From contig JAJDBA010000113.1 in the NCBI GenBank assembly GCA_029261675.1, forward strand, positions 1 through 15,014: a DNA stretch of 15,014 nt, given 5' to 3'. Under the pieces are notes generated by a model that made no database searches, had not been told where the DNA came from, and saw nothing but the letters and a program-made list of their open reading frames with translations. The stretch comes from Nitrospinaceae bacterium (GTDB lineage: Bacteria > Nitrospinota > Nitrospinia > Nitrospinales > VA-1). Of the stretch, positions 14,764 to 15,014 are shown piece by piece. The translations under genes were made by a program, and so were the position numbers. Position 1 is the stretch's first letter. Each line of letters begins with the position of its first letter.

Positions 14764-15014
14764 AAGGCCACTACTAGTTCTAAGTTTTTTATATTTTTTT
14801 ACGCTTTCATTTAATTTTAGCACCTCCTCTACTTGGGCGAGCGAAGAGCAAAAAGCTAAAGAAATTATTCAAATCCAATGTTCTACCTGCCATAAATTTG
14901 AAGGTGCACCTGAATCGAAGTTCAACCTGAAGGGTCCCGACCTCATGTGGGCAGGAAATAAATATCAGCGGCCCTGGTTGATTCGCTGGCTGACCGGAAA
15001 AGAAGAAAACCTTT
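14753..15014 (+). CDS. c-type cytochrome, N-terminal part (runs off right edge)
   Basis: 87 codons are visible. A signal peptide (1-29, core LLVLSFLYFFTLSF, ending TWA) precedes a haem site CSTCH (C43, C46, H47). The segment FNLKGPDLMWAGNKY and the following WL..WLTGKEENL align closely with domain 1 of the tetra-haem protein (FTLKAPDLMWGGNKY at 60-74, then WL..FLQGKEKLL). M65 is the candidate axial ligand by that alignment. GGTGGAG lies nine bases before the ATG. The gene may encode a second multi-haem protein of the same architecture; the length is unknown. Confidence 0.85.
   Translation, partial: MTSKRPLLVLSFLYFFTLSFNFSTSSTWASEEQKAKEIIQIQCSTCHKFEGAPESKFNLKGPDLMWAGNKYQRPWLIRWLTGKEENL

Noticed and set aside
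1..15014. CRISPR arrays, insertion sequences, tRNA or rRNA genes
   Set aside because: No regularly spaced repeats, transposase motifs, terminal repeats or recognisable RNA gene sequence were seen on either strand.

Overview
The window looks like chromosome from a Gram-negative, respiring bacterium of moderate GC content. The signs are an F-type ATP synthase operon headed by atpZ, many exported c-type cytochromes with CxxCH haem sites, two sensor kinases, and a TatD hydrolase fused to a radical SAM domain. My best guess is a member of Nitrospinota or a similar nitrite- or sulfur-oxidising lineage. This rests on overall character, not on a diagnostic marker, so treat it as weak.

Left part (1-1836). 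Two minus-strand units lie here. The first is atpZ-atpB, the start of the ATP synthase F0 operon, with atpB running off the left edge. The second is a small two-cluster ferredoxin with unusual cysteine spacing. Each has a near-consensus sigma-70 type promoter. A divergent gap separates the ferredoxin from the plus-strand housekeeping block.

Middle left (1837-7045). Four tightly packed plus-strand genes follow: holB (DNA polymerase III delta prime), ricT (PSP1 family), metG (methionyl-tRNA synthetase with appended tRNA-binding domain) and a TatD-radical SAM fusion. The order matches holB-yaaT...metS-yabD of Bacillus, with the intervening genes missing.

Middle (7046-10481). A 417-bp gap holds a perfect 7-N6-7 palindrome, a C9 tract and a foldable leader. 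Then come a stand-alone receiver protein, a 17-bp stem-loop, a GAF histidine kinase and a PAS-like histidine kinase. No DNA-binding output domain is encoded here.

Right part (10520-15014). This is a block of exported proteins: a DUF4399 protein, a mono-haem cytochrome with a Met/His/Gly-rich arm, a second mono-haem cytochrome, a tetra-haem cytochrome, an unrecognised secreted protein, a DUF2892 membrane protein, a small doubtful ORF and the start of another cytochrome. The two mono-haem cytochromes and the C-terminal domain of the tetra-haem protein are clear paralogues. The last, truncated gene repeats the N-terminal domain of the tetra-haem protein. A near-copy of the 7.2-kb palindrome sits right after the tetra-haem gene, in front of the unknown secreted protein.

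How it may fit together (inference). The kinases and receiver may sense redox or a diffusible ligand, and the periplasmic cytochromes form an accessory electron-transfer module. The two palindromes could place both parts under one regulator of the CRP/FNR type. The most unusual content is the domain-shuffled cytochrome family with its extra conserved cysteine pair, and the shared palindrome.
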